This document shows positions 23,751 through 34,894 of a stretch of DNA of 64,000 nucleotides, piece after piece. Both the position numbers and the translations under genes were made by a program. The notes below the pieces were generated by a model. That model saw only the letters and a list, made by a program, of their open reading frames with translations, was not told the DNA's origin and made no database searches. Positions within the stretch are counted from its first letter, which is position 1; the number at the start of each line of letters is the position of its first letter. Source of the stretch: Macrostomum hystrix (taxonomy: Eukaryota > Platyhelminthes > Macrostomidae); the NCBI GenBank assembly GCA_950097015.1, contig CATNEN010000029.1, forward strand, positions 6,157,501 to 6,221,500, written 5' to 3'.

Positions 23751-26700
23751 AGTTAAAGCCCGAAATTTGGTTTGTTAAAATATGAGTATATCCCGTATCG
23801 TCTATTTTTTAAAGAGTGTGGTAGACAGTGCGGTAAATTAACCTTAACTATACCGCATGGTAATGGCTATAGCCACTAGCCATGGAAATGGTAATGCATT
23901 GTATTTACCGCGTGGTAAGATATCGCTAATGTAAGACACGTAGGTCTGTAGGCCCCTTACTTTGATATAGGCCTACAGTGCAATACAATATTCTGATTAT
24001 TTTAACCAATTGAGATTGATTTTTTAGTAATCTATTGACGTCTTGCTAAAATTAATTTGCAAATGTGTCGACTTTTTCCTGTATTTACGCGAGTCTAGCT
24101 AGCTAGGGCTTACCAGAAACAAGTTTTTTCTGGTTTAGAAGACAGTGACTAAATAATATCCCACCACTTAATGTTTTTTACTTCTCTATCTGCTATTATC
24201 TGCTAGCTAGCTAGCTAGGCAATCCTAGTTTCTTTTTAGCTAGCATGTCATTACATGTCTAATTGTATATATTTATATCACTTGAGATGTTATATAGGTC
24301 TAAACTTTTTCTCTGGATGGGTAGGCCTAGGCCTAGCATCTTATATCATTAGGCCTATATGCCCATACATCATTTTTGCACCCCATGGCCATCAAACCAG
24401 ATGTGTAGCTGGCAGCATAGCTGCAGCAGTTGTATACCATATCTAATCGTAGGCCTAACCTGTCATTTTAGCCATAGGGCCTATTACTTTTTGGTCACAA
24501 CTAAGCTAGGCCTAACCTAAGCCTAAAATCTGTTCAACCTTAAGTTGTTCCACCCCCTTATAAAAATGTTTTGTTACCTAGTGCAATGTTATTTTAGTTT
24601 AATATGTAATTTAGATAGTTTATTTTTTATATTATTCAGCCTAAGCTAGTAGATAAAACTAGGCCTACAAACTAGAATTAAAAAATGTGTGTCCAAATTG
24701 ACCACTTATTCAACTGCCCATCAATTTAAGTCTAGGGAACTCTGTGTATTAGTGTATGTACAGTTGGCACTTGGTTGTAAGTTTGTAGCCCTAAGTAGCT
24801 TAAAAGACAGGATTTTCAAGGTTGCAAATACAGTACAGAGCTATAAATTACAGTAGGCCTAGGCCTACTACAGTTGTTGGTAATTCTATAGCAATACACA
24901 GGTGTTGAGATGTGTTGCCTATATACACACATCTGACACAAACCCAGCAATTGAAAAAGAGGAAACAAGGGACAATGTCTCATACTGGTTGATAGAGCAG
25001 CCAGTCAGGAACAAGATCAGCAAGTTGTATTTTATTGTATCAGCAATAAAGCATGCAATAAGTAAATTCTTTGCAGTAAGGGACTCATAGGGGTTTGAAG
25101 TCCCATCCAGGCTCATGGGTCAATGATAAAATAGAGCCAAACCAGTCTAGGTGGGGAGGGGCAGAGCTATGCAAAGGTGATTGGTTAGGGCATAGCCTTG
25201 CAGGACTGAGAAAGAAAAAGGAGGGAAAGGGGTCGCAAGGCAAAGGGCATAGCCACACAGGGCTGAGAGAGAAAAAGGGGAGAGGGCTGCCCAGCTTAGC
25301 CAATTGGCCAGCAAGGCAAGGGAGAGAGCAAAGCAAGCAAGCCAGCATAACTAAGGCTAGGGTATAGCACAAACAAAACAAACTAAAGTGCACAGTCACT
25401 ACATTAGCATTGTTGATTGTGCTCCACAGTGCATAGAATACATTGGCAATTCTGTTGCCTAATAGATATAGAAACACCAATGCCATGAGCTGTTGACAGC
25501 CTGAATTCTTGAGTGCTGGTATTTTTTTCTATGCTATTCCAGGCCAGCGGTGAGGATATTGTGGCCTATGTATAGTGTAAAGCATAGCCACACCTTGGTG
25601 CAGTAGGAAACTCTGAAACTCTCAGACTGACAAAAGTCAATGCTATTGCATTGAGTAAGTCACAAAAATAAAACTGTTGATTGATTTTTTAGCTATCAAT
25701 CAGACAGTATATATCCTATGGCTCACAATATATAAATGCCTAATTCCCAAGAAGTAGAGACTCATATCAAAGGCAGTGCTTATCCATGGCAGGCCTACTA
25801 TGGTTCTATAGAAATAGTTTCTAGCTTATTCCTAGAGTATTTGGTATTGTAGTAAAGTTTATAGTAAAGTTATCCATTCATACATATGAATTTATACTAC
25901 TTCATTCATATTGGTATATGAATAACATTTTTTACAATTACAGAAGTGGTTTAACTTGTAATCAACTATTTCCTGATTGTAAGAAGCTTTAGAGGCCACA
26001 AAAATGTTTTTGCCTATGACAACTGCTATGTGTGAATTAGTTATGTCAAGAAAAATAGCTAGCTGTGGCTATATCTAGCCATTTGAAAAACTAATTTTGG
26101 TTGCAATAAATCTAGTTATATGTCTAATGAACTAGAATCAGATTAGCATATTTAGCATAACTACAATGACATTTTAAGCTATTTTAAATGATTTATGACT
26201 AGAAAATGTTTGCCTATTGCTGATGTTCCTAGCATAAGCCTATACAAATATATTTTTGTTTGCTTTGGTACACACATCCCAAAATGATTTCAACTTTGAT
26301 TTGCCCTGCCATGGTTATTTGCTTTCATGACATGTTTATTTATATAGTTTATTGCATCAATCAGCATCCTAAAAGTACCCAATGCTGTTTGCAATGACTA
26401 GATAAGCAGGCCATTGTTTGTTAGTACTCACTCCTTTTACACTGCTGATTCACTTCTGACTGAAAGGGTCGGTAGTTCGAATCTTAGCCCAGGGGAAGCT
26501 ACTTGTGTCCTCAAACTTTCCTAAGTGCTTTTGTTTATCAAGCTGTGCCACTGGTTGTACACCTGGCCCATTGCGGCTGTGTAATTTCTATTCTATTGTA
26601 TCTTTCCCAAATAGAATACTGGTTTAACTTGAAGTCAAGAGTCATGATTGTCTGCTTTTATTTTCATCTTAATCCATAAGCGTACAATGTAGTGCTACTG

Positions 26701-27976
26701 AAAATGCAGCTCAATCAGTTCTCTTTGTGCTGTACTGCACATCCTACGCGCCTAAATGCTAACAGTGTTGGTTGGTGACTGATTGGTTGACAGACTATAC
26801 GATGGTGTACTGTGGTTGAGCTGCGCCTAATATTTAGGCTTGATCAGTGAAGTTAAAGAAATTCGCGTCAGGGTGTCCATAGAGGCCTATTTCCACCTGT
26901 TGTAGTCCTTGAAGGTCCAGCAAATCCGTCTAGATAAATGGTAGGTGGCCACCGAAGTCGGAGATGATGCCGGCACATTTAGGTGACATGCTGATAAATT
27001 TTGAAGGCCTAGCAAGGCCGTACTGAGGCGCAGGGCTAATTTGTGTATAGGGGTGTATGAAATACACTAGCGCTTATAAGAATATCTCGACGGTCTGAAG
27101 AGCTGGCGACTTGAGTATTGTTTCAGAAGATGCGCAACAAAAAAGTTGGCCCATGCTCGTGAGCTTCGTGTGCTTGCGTTGTTCCGTTCGGATGCAGCAC
27201 AAAGAAATAGGGAAAAAATTCTACCACCTACTGTTAACTTGATGAAATGTAAAAAAATTTCCATCCAGTTACAGATTGACCTTGACAACTAAATGGTGCA
27301 CTTTAAGCGTTTTAGTCGTTCAAAAAGTCTCGGGCCTTTGCAGCTGTTCTATATGCTTTGCAAGCCTTATCTGTGTCACGTGCTCGATCCACAATCACTT
27401 AATGGGTATGAAGTTGCAGCTAAGCTATGTGAGAATTACACCGGTGCCACTTATCAGCTATCACGGCACACCTAGGCTTGCATTCGCTACCATTTCTTTC
27501 TCTCTTGTCCATTTTTTGTCAAACAATCACTTCAATTTTAAACAAGGTCTTGTGCGATTGTGTCAATGTTAATTCATGTGCGGTTCAGAAAAGCAGTTCG
27601 TTGCAAACGGAAAAAAATAGAAAATAAGTGATTACTCCTAGGGTAGACATTTTCGCTGTTTGCTTTGTACAATCGACTTTAAACTGTACCGCGGCAATTC
27701 CTTGAAAACAACTATATAAACACGCGATCAGGCTCACTAGACTGCTGCTCGGAACTTTAAAAATAGCCCACTGGTCGTGTCTTTTGTTTAACTGGCTCAC
27801 TCCCCTCGACTTATTTACAGCGCTAGCGGAAAGTCACGCACAACTCAGGCCCCTCTAAAAGCAAATATTTTTCAGCAACAGAAGCATTTTTTTCTTGGAC
27901 TAAGCGACCTCACTGTCTGAAAAGCAGAAACTAATCTGAGCTAAATAAGCTTCAAGGAAAGTTATAAGAGACAGTC
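23751..27976. other. Intergenic between divergent VPS13D and NT5C2
   Basis: AT-rich, no tandem array and no recognised coding exon. Contains TAGGCCTA-type octamers (about 23.9-25.8 kb), a purine-rich imperfect duplication at 25,190-25,300 (units beginning GGGCATAGCC), a SINE-A scrap near 24,395-24,435 and a decayed SINE near 26,440-26,600. The end next to 27,976 presumably includes the NT5C2 promoter, but no motif stands out. Confidence 0.5.
26440..26600 (+). mobile_element. Decayed tRNA-derived SINE, probably SINE-A
   Basis: B-box-like GGTAGTTCGAATCTT followed, at the expected distance, by CACCTGGCCCATTGCGGCTG, which resembles the SINE-A tail. Confidence 0.5.
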
Positions 27977-28050
27977 ATGGCACACGTTAATGGTGGCGAG
28001 GCCTTGTCTTCTAACTCTGCCGATCAGTTCAAGCGGCAAACTAGTCAGAG
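27977..28050 (+). CDS. NT5C2: NT5C2 exon 1
   Basis: 74 nt: ATG then AHVNGGEALSSNSADQFKRQ, TSQ and a split Arg codon. The N-terminus is not conserved in the family, so the call rests on the donor AG/GTAGGA, the matching phase and its position. Confidence 0.75.
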
Positions 28051-31000
28051 GTAGGACTAGTGGGATGTTGGGAGTGACAATACTCTTTTTATTTACTCGC
28101 GTATAATTTCACCTTCAAATCCTCACGTTTACTAACCTCCAGATCTAAACATTGGCTTTAAACCCCCATATACTCGCATTGGCTTTTAATCCCTCAGATC
28201 CTCACATTGGCTCTTAATCCATTCCAGATCCTCACATATACTTTTAATCCCCTTTAGATCCTCACATTGGCTTTTATTCCACTCCATATACCCGCATTAT
28301 CTTTTAATTCCTCAGATCATCACATTGACTCTTAGTCCCCCAGATCCTCACATTTACTTTTAATCTCCTCCAGATCCTCAAGTTTACTTTTAATCTCCTC
28401 CAGATCCTCAAGTTTACTTTTAATCTCCTCCAGATCCTCAAGTTTACTTTTAATCTCCTCCAGATCCTCAAATTTATTTTTAATCCCATTCAGATCCTCA
28501 CATAGGCTTTTTATTCATCCTAGATCCTCATATTTACTTTTAATCCCCTTCAGATCCTCACATTGGCTCTTAATCCCCTTCATATCATCACATTGGCTCT
28601 TAATCCCCTCTAGATCCTCACATTTACTTTTGATCCCCTCCAGATCCTCAAATTTACTTTTAATCTCCTCCAGATCTTCAAATTTATTTTTAATCCCCTC
28701 CAGATCCTCAAATTTACTTTTAATCCCCTTCAGATCCTCAAATTGGCTCTTAATCCCCTTCATATCCTCACATTGGCTCTTAATCCCCTCCAGATCCTCA
28801 CTTTTACTTTTAATCCCCTCCAGATCCTCACTTTTACTTTTAATCCCCTCCAGATCCTCAAATTTACTTTTAATCTCCTCCAGATCCTCAAATTTACTTT
28901 TAATCCCCTCCAGATCCTCACATTTACTTTTAATCCCCTCCAGATCCTCACATTTACTTTTAATCCCCTCCAGATCCTCAAATTTACTTTTAATCTCCTC
29001 CAGATCCTCAAATTTACTTTTAATCCCCTCCAGATCCTCACATTTACTTTTAATCCTCTGTAGATCCTCAAATTTACTTTCAATTTCATTCAGATCCGCA
29101 CATGGGCTCTTAATCAAACCAGATTCTCACATTTGCTTTTCATTCATCCCAGATCCTCACATCGATTTTTAGAGTGCAATTTTTATCGGTATCAACATCG
29201 GAACAAACATGACCTTTGCAATTGTCCCCCTCCCAAACGTCGCTAGGATATTTGTGAATCGCAGCATTCAAATGGAGAAGATCAAATTCTATGGATTTGA
29301 CATGGACTATACCTTAGCGCAGTACGTGTCGCCTCTGTACGAGTCCGTATCGTTTAAATTCATGCTGGAGCGCCTAGTTGAAATAGGCTATCCGCGCGAG
29401 ATTCTGCAGTTCAAATATGATCACACTGTGCCAATCCGCGGCCTGTGGTTTGACAAAGACAAGGGCCTGCTATTGAAAGTGGACACATTTGGCAACATAC
29501 TCGGCTGTCTGTTCGGTTTGAGCTTTGTCACTGCGGCCGATTTGCGCACCCACTACGAGAATAAATTTGTGACCAATAGCAGCCGATTCTTTGTCTATGA
29601 TACTCTGTTCAATTTGCCCGAGATCTATTGCCTGGCATCGCTAATCGAATTCTTCAAATCTGTGTCGGGTTGCAAACGCGAGAGAAACGGCTTTCTCTAT
29701 AACGACGTTTTCATATCGTTTCGCACACTATTCAACGATGTACGCGAAGCTACTAACTATATTCACGACAAGGGCGACTTAAAGAAGCACACAGTTGATG
29801 AAGTTGAACGCTATGTTTACAAAGATCACGACCTGGCCGACCTACTCAGCCAGTTGTCTGCGGGCGGTGCCAAACTCTTCCTCTTAACTAACTCTGGCTA
29901 CTGGTACACTAATAGCATCATGACCTACCTGTTGGGCAATGATTGGCGCGACTATTTCGACTACGCCCTTGTTGACGCCTGTAAGCCGAGATTCTTCTCC
30001 GAGGGCAGCCTGCTTAGAGTGGTGGATCCGGCCACTGGCAATCTGAAACTGGGCACCCACACTGGGCCGCTACAGAAGGGCACAGTATACTCAGGCGGTG
30101 AGTACATTACTTTCCGTAGCTTGCGGCTCTTGTTAATAATGGCAGAAGCTTATGATTTTATAAAATTGCTTCAGTTCATCCATCTGTTAAATGGGTACCA
30201 GCATCAGCTGGGATGATTGAGGGTGGGTTTGGCGTCCCCAGAGTCCGTGGACTGAACAGCCGTACGCAACCTTCCGATAGGCCGCGCAATATAGCTGCGG
30301 CTGTGCTGTTGACTGCCCATCTCAGTCTGATCCGATTATGACATATCGCAATTTTAACCTGTGCCACTGCAATTACAGGCTCCTGCTCCGTATTCTCAAC
30401 TCTGATTGGCTGTCGCGGTAAGGACGTATTGTACATCGGCGATCACATATTCGGCGACATTGTGAAGAGCAAGAAAGTCGGCTGGCGCACCCTGCTGATT
30501 GTGCCGGAGCTCGCTAACGAGCTATTCGTGTGGAAGAAGGAAGAGGCGCTGTTTGTTAAACTGCAGGAGTTGGACGTCGAGATGAGCCGCGCCTACCAGG
30601 GCTGCACTATTGGAAGCCGGAACGGGTCAGGCACTGAGGCTCACTCTGTAGAGCATATGAAACGGTCGATACGCGAAACTGTACAGGCCATGGACGCCTC
30701 CTACGGCTTCATGGGCTCGCTATTCCGCTCCGGCGGCCGGCTGACTAGTTTCGCCTCGCAGTTGGAGCGCTACGCTGATCTGTACGCCCAGAATGTGGCT
30801 AATCTGCTGTACTATCCTAAATACTACATGTTCCGCTGTCCCATAACACTAATGACGCACGAGTTAACCGTGTCGCACAAGTCAGACGACTCACCGCCTG
30901 AGAAACTCACCGCCGAGTCCAAGTTCGCTTTGAGGGCCTCGTCCGCTGGCGTCGCTTCCAGTGAGTCCACTCAGGAAGGAAGCTGGAGCATTGGGTGCTG

Positions 31001-33991
31001 ATGGGGACTGGAAGCTGGAGCATTGGGTGCTGATGGGGACAGGCAGCTGGAGCATTGGGTGCTGATGGGAACAGGCAGCTGGAGCATTGGGTGCTGATGG
31101 GGACTGGAAGCTGGAGCATTGGGTGCTGATGGGGACAGGCAGCTGGAGCATTGGGTGCTGATGGGGACAGGCAGCTGGAGCATTGGGTGCTGATGGGAAC
31201 AGGCAGCTGGAGCATTGGGTGCTGATGGGAACAGGCAGCTGGAGCATTGGGTGCTGATGGGAACAGGCAGCTGGAGCATTGGGTGCTGATGGGAACAGGC
31301 AGCTGGAGCATTGGGTGCTGATGGGAACAGGCAGCTGGAGCATTGGGTGCTGATGGGGACAGGCAGCTGGAGCATTGGGTGCTGATGGGGACAGGCAGCT
31401 GGAGCATTAGGTGCTGATGGGAACAGGCAGCTGGAGCATTGGGTGCTGATGGGGACAGGCAGCTGGAGCATTGGGTGCTGATGGGGACAGGCAGCTGGAG
31501 CATTGGGTGCTGGTGGGGACAGGAAGCTGGAGCATTGGGTGCTGATGGGAACAGGCAGTTGAAGCATTGGGTGGTGATGGTGACAGGCAGCTAGAGCATT
31601 GGGTGCTGATGGGGACAGGCAGCTGGAGCATTGGGTGCTGATGGGGACAGGCAGCTGGAGCATTGGGTGCTGATGGGAACAGGCAGCTGGAGCATTGGGT
31701 GCTGATGGGAACAGGCAGCTGGAGCATTGGGTGCTGATGGGAACAGGCAGCTGGAGCATTGGGTGCTGATGGGGACAGGCAGCTGGAGCATTGGGTGCTG
31801 ATGGGGACAGGCAGCTGGAGCATTGGGTGCTGATGGGAACAGGCAGCTGGAGCATTGGGTGCTGATGGGGACAGGCAGCTGGAGCATTGGGTGCTGATGG
31901 GGACAGGCAGCTGGAGCATTGGGTGCTGATGGGGACAGGCAGCTGGAGCATTGGGTGCTGATGGGGACAGGCAGCTGAAGTATTGGGTGCTGATGGGGAC
32001 AGGCAGCTGGAGCATTGGGTGCTGATGGGGACAGGCAGCTGGAGCATTGGGTGCTGATGGGGACAGGCAGCTGGAGCATTGGGTGCTGATGGGGACAGGC
32101 AGCTGGAGCATTGGGTGCTGATGGGGACAGGCAGCTGAAGTATTGGGTGGTGATGGTGTTAATGGGAGGCTAAGGTGTATTAGTAAACGTAAACTGAATT
32201 GTCCCATCTAACAGTGGAGGTGAACAGTCAATCAAGTTCATTCTTGACTGGAGTAAAAGCAGGACATTGTGTAACCAGTGCTCAAATAAAAAGCGGTTTA
32301 CATGCTTCTCGTTTTTTAGGAAGGAGCAGCGCGCCAAATGCTGCCGACATTCAACTAGTGGCCCGATCACACGAGGATCGATTCGGTAATGGCTTTTTTA
32401 AAAAAAGACTGTCCCCTAAGCATTAATACATCTGGATCGTTTTTGGACCCTCTGGGTGAACCGAATCACGAGCCGTCGCCACAAAAAATTATTCTGTAGC
32501 AACTTAGTTAACGAATTTCTATTCTCCCTAACCATCCGTTATCCCATGCCGCTAATCCTTGATCTCCAGCCCTACTCACATAGGATAATCCTTGATCTCC
32601 AGCCCTACTCACATAGGATAATCCTTGATCTCCAGCCCTACTCACATAGGATAATCCTTGATCTCTCCAACCCTACTCACATAGGATAATCCTTGATCTC
32701 TCCAGCCCTACTCACATAGGATAATCCTTGGTCTCTCCAACCCTACTCACATAGGATAATCCTTGATCTCTCCAACCCTACTCACATAGGATAATCCTTG
32801 ATCTCTCCAGCCCTACTCACATAGGATAATCCTTGGTCTCTCCAACCCTACTCACATAAGGTAATCCTTGATCTCTCCAGCCCTACTCACATAGGATAAT
32901 CCTTGATCTCTCCAGCCCTACTCACATAGGATAATCCTTGGTCTCTCCAACCCTACTCACATAAGGTAATCCTTGATCTCTCCAGCCCTACTCACATAAG
33001 ATAATCCTTGATCTCTCCAACCCTACTCACATAGGATAATCCTTGATCTCTCCAGCCCTACTCACATAGGATAATCCTTGGTCTCTCCAACCCTACTCAC
33101 ATAAGATAATCCTTGATCTCTCCAGCCCTACTCACATAGGATAATCCTTGATCTCTGCAGCCCTACTCACATAGGATAATCCTTGATCTCTCCAGCCCTA
33201 CTCACATAGGATAATCCTTGGTCTCTCCAACCCTACTCACATAGGATAATCCTTGGTCTCTCCAACCCTACTCACATAAGATAATCCTTGATCTCTCCAG
33301 CCCTACTCACATAGGATAATCCTTGATCTCTCCAGCCCTACTCACATAGGATAATCCTTGATCTCTCCAGCCCTACTCACATAGGATAATCCTTGGTCTC
33401 TCCAACCCTACTCACATAAGGTAATCCTTGATCTCTCCAGCCCTACTCACATAGGATAATCCTTGATCTCTCCAGCCCTACTCACATAGGATAATCCTTG
33501 GTCTCTCCAACCCTACTCACATAGGATAATCCTTGATCTCTCCAACCCTACTCACATAAGATAATCCTTGATCTCTCCAGCCCTACTCACATAGGATAAT
33601 CCTTGATCTCTGCAGCCCTACTCACAAAGGATAATCCTTGATCTCCAGCCCTACTCACATAGGATAATCCTTGATCTCTCCAGCCCTACTCACATAGGAT
33701 AATCCTTGATCTCTCCAGCCCTACTCACATAGGATAATCCTTGATCTCCAGCCCTACTCACATAGGATAATCCTTGATCTCTCCAGCCCTACTCATATCA
33801 AATACCTCTCCACCCCTTGCATTCGCACAGCTGACAGCGCCGCCAGCTGCTCAACCGCCCCAGCTAGCAAACATGCGCTCAACTCCGCTGGGGCCGACGA
33901 AGATGACGACTGCGCGATGGATTTATCCGGATCGCTTCCCATCTTCGGCCCTGTAGCGGACAGTCCGGCTGTTATGGACGCCCATGACTAG
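27977..33991 (+). CDS. NT5C2: NT5C2, cytosolic purine 5'-nucleotidase (IMP/GMP-specific)
   Basis: HAD-superfamily phosphatase that dephosphorylates IMP, GMP and related 6-oxopurine nucleotides in the cytosol. Exons 27977-28050, 29247-30097, 30379-30960, 32320-32385 and 33831-33991 join in phase to 577 residues plus stop (human protein 561). Motif I is GFDMDYTL with nucleophile D43 and D45, motif II LLTNSGYWYT (T239), motif III lysine in DACKPRFF (K271), and IGDHIFGD supplies D330 and D335. C-terminal blocks YGFMGSLFRS and YADLYAQNVANLLYYP are also conserved. The start comes from a short exon ending AG/GTAGGA, whose phase fits exon 2 (AG+G gives Arg of RIFVNRS). Family members carry a long acidic C-terminus; here it is reduced to ADEDDD inside a longer tail. 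Exons 4 and 5 rest on splice signals, phase and an acidic patch rather than clear homology. Confidence 0.95.
28125..29165. repeat. 30-bp minisatellite filling NT5C2 intron 1
   Basis: About 34 copies. The core CCCCTCCAGATCCTCA is followed by an A/T-rich half (AATTTACTTTTAAT). In sense orientation every unit reads TTTTAAT, a pyrimidine tract and CAG, i.e. an acceptor-like motif. Multiple frames stay open, but it lies between exon 1 and exon 2. Confidence 0.95.
29247..30097 (+). CDS. NT5C2: NT5C2 exon 2 (catalytic core)
   Basis: 851 nt, residues 25-308. RIFVNRSIQMEKIKFYGFD matches RVFVNRSLAMEKIKCFGFD in human NT5C2; the exon ends GPLQKGTVYSG. Acceptor CGCTAG, donor G/GTGAGT. The open frame reaches back to an ATG at 29209, but that stretch (FAIVPLPNVA) is the polypyrimidine tract of the intron. 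Confidence 0.95.
30168..30340 (+). mobile_element. SINE-A, 5'-truncated
   Basis: Starts at the CTTCAGTTCATCCATCTGTT body and runs to the CTGCCCATCTCAGTCTGATC tail; no tRNA head. Lies in NT5C2 intron 2 (281 bp), sense orientation. Confidence 0.85.
30379..30960 (+). CDS. NT5C2: NT5C2 exon 3
   Basis: 582 nt, residues 309-502. [20 protein letters not shown] matches [20 protein letters not shown] in human NT5C2; further GWRTLLIVPELANEL and the MGSLFRSGGRLTSFASQ block. Acceptor AATTACAG, donor A/GTGAGT. Confidence 0.96.
30970..32150. repeat. 32-bp minisatellite in NT5C2 intron 3
   Basis: About 37 copies with core GCAGCTGGAGCATTGGGTGC followed by TGATGGG(G/A)ACAG. Begins about ten bases after the donor. 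All minus frames stay open (His/Pro/Cys-rich) purely because the unit lacks stops. Confidence 0.97.
32320..32385 (+). CDS. NT5C2: NT5C2 exon 4 (small, C-terminal)
   Basis: 66 nt coding RRSSAPNAADIQLVARSHED then RF. A strong acceptor (CTTCTCGTTTTTTAG) and donor G/GTAATG, with phase 1 on both sides, fit exons 3 and 5. The sequence is not conserved in the family, as expected for this tail. Confidence 0.65.
32555..33800. repeat. 35-bp minisatellite in NT5C2 intron 4
   Basis: About 36 copies with core GATAATCCTTGATCTCTCCA followed by GCCCTACTCACATAG; a shorter 33-bp form (GATCTCCAG) occurs at both ends. Each unit reads CTTGATCTCTCCAG, acceptor-like, in sense orientation. Confidence 0.97.
33831..33991 (+). 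CDS. NT5C2: NT5C2 exon 5 (stop codon)
   Basis: 161 nt: split Ala, then DSAASCSTAPASKHALNSAG, ADEDDD and on to a TAG stop at 33989-33991. Acceptor ATTCGCACAG, right after the array. The phase fits exon 4, and the tail is partly acidic like family members. Confidence 0.7.
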
Positions 33992-34894
33992 ATGCAGAAC
34001 TGATTATATTAGACATGGCTGAAAGTGGTATTTTCAGACTGGTTGCTATGCGTTGCTAAGGTATTGGTGTCTATAGCGATACTTCTGTTTAGATTTCCTC
34101 TTGAGAATTAACTTATTTATTAAGTAATCGTTTCCTTTTGCTGCTGCTGCAATACAAAATTGCCAAAGCAATTTTTTCTTTTACATTGTCTATTCCTATG
34201 AGTACCTTAAAAGTTAGGCTCCAGACGCTTTAATAGCTTTGTTTCCTTCAGTATTTAAAGCTGTTTTTATATAGGCGCAGTCAGTTTTTCCTTTGAGCAA
34301 CAACACTCACATAAAAACGAAAGCACAGTTTTTAGTTACTAATCATTCTATAAGCATATTTTTGTTAGAAGAATACGAGTATATGATAATATTGTACTAG
34401 TCCAACGCACACATTCATTGATCGCGCCATTTCTGGTGTTTAAATAACTACACAATGTAGTCTGTTTCTTTCATTCTATTACTTTCAATTTCCATTTTAA
34501 GTTTTAAAAGATTTCATAAATTTGATATACTCTGTGCGACAAACTGTGCTAAAATGGTTATTGATAATCTACTTAATAAAATTATATAACTTTCTAGACT
34601 GCTTGAAAAACTTTTTCTGTGCAACGACCAATTCTAAACTCCTTTGAAGCCCATATTTTTTGCATATACTACTACTAATAATAATCAATGCTCGCTAACT
34701 ACTTTCCTGTACTTGTAAGTTGTCGCTTACTTTTTCCATTAGACATGAGTATTGGTGCAAGAAATATAAAAACATAAACTTGTCGATCAGTTTAGTTTAA
34801 TTATCAATTTGGGTTATCAAATCAAAAGAAGTATTATTTATTAAATACTACTGTTGCAAAAACTGCTTTTTCTTTAGTGCAATCCTTTATTTCC
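33992..34894. other. NT5C2 3' flank, AT-rich
   Basis: Presumed 3' UTR and intergenic sequence; no frames or repeats of note before the array at 34,895. Confidence 0.4.
34575..34580 (+). terminator. Possible NT5C2 polyadenylation signal AATAAA
   Basis: A canonical AATAAA about 580 bases after the stop codon. The motif is short and common in AT-rich DNA. Confidence 0.3.

Noticed and set aside
29209-29246. ATG at 29209 as the NT5C2 start
   Set aside because: The 12 codons before RIFVNRS are a polypyrimidine tract ending in an acceptor; an upstream exon with matching phase (27977-28050) exists.
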